Positions 61,237 to 64,000 of a DNA stretch of 64,000 nt are shown here, piece after piece. Positions within the stretch are counted from its first letter, which is position 1. Each line of letters opens with the position of its first letter. This DNA is from Bog-756 sp963704615 (lineage in GTDB: Bacteria; Actinomycetota; Acidimicrobiia; Acidimicrobiales; RAAP-2). Below the pieces are notes generated by a model. The model made no database searches. It was not told the origin of the DNA and worked only from the letters and a program-made list of their open reading frames with translations. The stretch is from the NCBI GenBank assembly GCA_963704615.1, contig OY969923.1, positions 806,001 to 870,000 on the forward strand. Reading direction: 5' to 3'. Made by a program: the position numbers and the translations under genes.

Positions 61237-61448
61237 GGGCGCTCGTTCGGAGCACGGTCTCAAATTGTGGCTGATCCCGGACGGTCTCTCCGAGCTGCTC
61301 ATTGAGGGACAATGGGTTAGGAGCCAGCGCAGCGACCCGATCATGGCCTCCCCCGGCCTCGCTGATCTTGCACGCCTCCTGGGACAGTGGCGGATGGAAC
61401 TGTATGGCGCAGCCTCCAGACGCCATGTGCGCGCCGCCAAAGTCGCCG

Positions 61449-63836
61449 TCATCGGTTGGCCACATTGTTTACGATCGGTTGGTAGGGCCTGCAGGGCTCA
61501 TTGCGGAGGCTGGGGCACGCGGGGAGAGACGTGGGTACTTCAACACCTGGAATGACCGGGAGGATGAGGCTCGACGGCATGGATTTGGAAAAGGCGATCG
61601 ATACGGTCGCTGTTCCATTGGGAACCGTCTGACCGAAGGACCACACGGGCTGGGTGCCGTTGGGCGCAGAAATCGTCACGCGAATGCTCGATCCCGCGCG
61701 GTAGACGTGTCCCTCGTAATACAGCGGAATCGCCACCTTCACGAACTTGCCTGGCGGCATGGACGCGACGTCCGCCTTCTTAAAGCTGGGGATCGGGTCC
61801 AGCGCTGTGCTCGGCGTATCGAATTCGTTGTCGGAACCGGTGGACAGCTTGCGCTCGCTCGCTTGTATCCAGCCGTTCTGGACGAACGTCTCGTTCCCGT
61901 CGGGGCGGACCTCGCTGACCGTTGCTTGCAGGTCGACATCCGGAGTAGATGAACGCACCCAGACGTACACCGCTCCGCCACCGACCACTGTTGTGTCACT
62001 CGTCAACGGCGCCGAAACAAAAGAGATTGCGGAGCCAGACGGGTTCTGCTCCCAGTTCCATTGCCACTGGGAAGCGTTGCCCCACAACCCGCCGCTTCCC
62101 GTGTTGCTCCCGAAGTCGGTTGGTGGGAGCGCGCTCGCGTTCGAGGTGTACCAGTTGATGCCCTTTTTCACCGGTGGCTGGTCGGCCAGCGTTCCATTTG
62201 GGCCGAAGTACCAGGTTTGGGCCGTCGTTCCTGGAACAGGAAACGACGAGAAGTCGTCCTCGAAGCCAGGGTAGGGGTCGCCCGCACTCGAGGTGTCAGT
62301 GGGCGAGGAGCCGGCGCCATTGTCGAAGAGCACCCGTATTTCCGGTAGTTCTTCGAAGGCAGAGAGGGCGGCGCTGTACGTTGGGATCGCCTGGATCGGG
62401 TCCAAGGGCAGCGTGATTGGATCCGTATCCGGCGTTCCCATGGCGTCCTCGTAGATGACCGGCGCTGCGGCTCGGATGACCGCCGAATCCACAATGGGTG
62501 CTTGGTGCGCGACGAACAATTCGAGAAAGTCGTACCACTGGTCGAAGGTGGCCGGATCGAGTGAATCGATATGGGCCCCATTGGTGAAGGTGAACCACTT
62601 CTCGGTCGTCCCCGTAAAATGCGAGACCAGTTCCGGGCAGTGTCCGCCCGTCTGCTCGTCTTCCCATTGGCAAGCCATGAAAACCGGGACTTTGATCTTG
62701 TTGACGAAGGTGTCTGGGTCCAAGGGGTTGGCGACTGCCGGGTTGTAGTACGAGTTGGCGGTGATCTCGGACATGAGGTTGGTCGCCTCACCGTGAAGGT
62801 CTTGGTTGGCCGCACAAGTATCGTCGCCGTCTTGGATCTGCTGATATGCCCAAGCCTGTCCGCTATCGGGTCCGGCAGGTTCGGCGTCCTCTTGTCGCTG
62901 CTCGGCCCAGGCCACTGCGAAGCCTGTGTTCAGGATGCCGCCGGGATACAGCGTCGACGCGGTTGCATCGATTGTCGACAGCGGCGAAATCGCCTCGAGG
63001 GCGGGCGGATCGAGCTGCGACACGAACAGCTGGCTGATGGCGCCGTAGGAGATGCCCATCATCCCGACCTTGTGGTCAAGGACCCAAGGTTGGTTGGCGA
63101 TGGTCTGTATGACGTCGTACCCGTCGAGGTTCTGCAGCGGTTCGAAGAAGTCGAAAGCCCCACCCGAGCAACCGGTCCCGCGCATATTGACGTCGACGAC
63201 GGCGAAGCCCATGAGATTGGCGAGAATTGCGATTCCGTTCTCGGGCCCGGCGGGATCCGCGTACCCGTAGCCCGAGTATTCGATAAGTGTTGGGTAGGGA
63301 GGGAGGTAGTCGGTCGGGCCATCCGGCAGGGGAGTGCCTGCGGGCAACCCAGGCTCGCCGGCCGGGTCGGTCGGTGGATGCACATCGATGGCGAGCTTCG
63401 TCCCGTCGCGGGTAGTGAGGTACTGATACCCGTTGTCCGAGATCGTTTGGTCGTAGATACTCGGATCCCACGGTGCAGCCGCATCGGAGTGCACCGTGAG
63501 CGACGCCGACTCTTCTCCGTTTGAGCTCAGAAGCACACGGTATCCGCTCCCTGGCGGAACATTACGAAAGAGAAGGCCACCGAGTGAGTCCGCTGTCTGC
63601 GTAGAGAGGGTCTTTCCCTGGGACGTGATAAGCGATGCCTGCGCAGAGGGTGCCAGACCGGTCACGTACACCTGCTCAGCGCTGCCGACAGCGTTAAACG
63701 TGGGAGTCGATGCCGCCGCGCGTGCGACCGGAACCGTGCTGGCGATTGTCCAGGCACTGATCGTGATTGCGATGATGAGCGCCGTGCGTCCTGCTGCGGT
63801 GCCTTTCCAAAGCTGGGTGCCGCGGGAAATGATCAT
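61449..63836 (-). CDS. Secreted CocE/NonD-family hydrolase (X-Pro dipeptidyl-peptidase-like)
   Basis: A 795-residue alpha/beta-hydrolase. The N-terminus has a signal peptide (TALIIAITISAWTIASTVPV, cleaved near ARAAAS). An N-terminal Ig-like region is followed by the peptidase S15/CocE domain, with VVDVNMRGTGCSGGAFDFFE, the nucleophile elbow VGMMGISYGAISQLFVSQL (Ser in GISYG) and, later, the C-terminal jelly-roll (VYVWVRSSTPDVDLQATVSE, then SIRVTISAPNGTQPVWSFG). Relatives are X-Pro dipeptidyl-peptidases and cocaine esterase. It is exported and its substrate is unknown. From 63837 to 64000 no gene is seen. Confidence 0.9.
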   Translation of the reverse strand: MIISRGTQLWKGTAAGRTALIIAITISAWTIASTVPVARAAASTPTFNAVGSAEQVYVTGLAPSAQASLITSQGKTLSTQTADSLGGLLFRNVPPGSGYRVLLSSNGEESASLTVHSDAAAPWDPSIYDQTISDNGYQYLTTRDGTKLAIDVHPPTDPAGEPGLPAGTPLPDGPTDYLPPYPTLIEYSGYGYADPAGPENGIAILANLMGFAVVDVNMRGTGCSGGAFDFFEPLQNLDGYDVIQTIANQPWVLDHKVGMMGISYGAISQLFVSQLDPPALEAISPLSTIDATASTLYPGGILNTGFAVAWAEQRQEDAEPAGPDSGQAWAYQQIQDGDDTCAANQDLHGEATNLMSEITANSYYNPAVANPLDPDTFVNKIKVPVFMACQWEDEQTGGHCPELVSHFTGTTEKWFTFTNGAHIDSLDPATFDQWYDFLELFVAHQAPIVDSAVIRAAAPVIYEDAMGTPDTDPITLPLDPIQAIPTYSAALSAFEELPEIRVLFDNGAGSSPTDTSSAGDPYPGFEDDFSSFPVPGTTAQTWYFGPNGTLADQPPVKKGINWYTSNASALPPTDFGSNTGSGGLWGNASQWQWNWEQNPSGSAISFVSAPLTSDTTVVGGGAVYVWVRSSTPDVDLQATVSEVRPDGNETFVQNGWIQASERKLSTGSDNEFDTPSTALDPIPSFKKADVASMPPGKFVKVAIPLYYEGHVYRAGSSIRVTISAPNGTQPVWSFGQTVPNGTATVSIAFSKSMPSSLILPVIPGVEVPTSLPACPSLRNEPCRPYQPIVNNVANR

Positions 63837-64000
63837 CGCAGCTCCTTACCCATGCGGCGCGTCTTTGAACCTCACCGCAAACGTCCGTCGAGATCAATGC
63901 CGTTGGCCACTCGGGGCAATACCTCGAGCAAGCTCGACCCCGGCGCCCTGCCTGCCCCCGCAGGGCGATTCCGAATCGAGTTTCTCAGGACACTCCTCAG

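Noticed and set aside
63978..64000. Possible start of another tRNA-linked repeat at the window end
   Set aside because: Only about 20 bases (GAGTTTCTCAGGACACTCCTC) resemble the repeat core, too short to claim a copy without the flanking sequence.

Overview
This window looks like a chromosomal segment of a high-GC actinobacterium, most plausibly an uncultured Acidimicrobiia-type lineage. The evidence is the GC-rich coding sequence, frequent GTG starts, a UPF0182 membrane protein, a DUF2342-type metalloprotease, a PDZ-S16 (YlbL-like) protease, a DivIVA-domain protein and an F420-dependent Ddn-like enzyme. The taxon is an inference; no rRNA is present.

Positions 1-11.6 kb read as conserved core. 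They hold the 3' end of an HtrA-type protease, a small unknown protein, a DUF2342-type metalloprotease, a membrane-anchored HtrA-like protein that has lost its whole catalytic triad, an MreB-like gene broken by one extra base, a HEAT-repeat protein, a PDZ-S16 protease, a DivIVA-type coiled-coil protein with a phage-head-like C-terminus, and UPF0182 followed by a hairpin terminator. The core ends at an initiator tRNA-fMet gene (11536-11612).

From the tRNA to about 61.2 kb the sequence is accessory in character. It has many one- or two-gene modules, often a regulator divergent from an enzyme, plus relics and frameshifted genes. A dispersed repeat recurs in intergenic gaps (about 11.6, 38.6, 44.5, 51.3, 55.2-55.6 and 61.1 kb). 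Several copies start with the 3' end of tRNA-fMet, and one copy ends in a decayed piece of the tRNA. This suggests serial integration or recombination at the tRNA gene, although no integrase is visible here.

Cargo of 12-38 kb: a TacAT-type toxin-antitoxin pair, a sigma factor fused to a bifunctional-nuclease domain, MerR/SnoaL, two methyltransferases, four GNAT acetyltransferases, two aminoglycoside-phosphotransferase-like proteins (one lacking catalytic residues), an orphan MazF-like toxin, TetR plus a bicovalent FAD oxidase, an NAD epimerase, a second Map, an SPFH/ribbon-helix-helix/truncated-ABC operon, TetR/MFS efflux, a shikimate dehydrogenase-like enzyme, and two SDRs under a MarR regulator with a perfect operator.

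Cargo of 39-61 kb: two ECF sigma factors with C-terminal SnoaL-like domains, YceI, two RibD/DHFR-like reductases, an IS481-family element inserted in a PPOX gene with a 6-bp target duplication, five SRPBCC proteins, YCII, a second MFS pump, an ArsR-SRPBCC-DUF899 operon, a Ddn-like enzyme, a PadR-ABC-FtsX-lipoprotein operon, and a patatin-like protein with a substituted catalytic Asp. The window ends with a secreted CocE/NonD-type hydrolase. Single-base frameshifts recur across the window, in the core mreB gene as well as the accessory part, so assembly error has to be separated from real decay.
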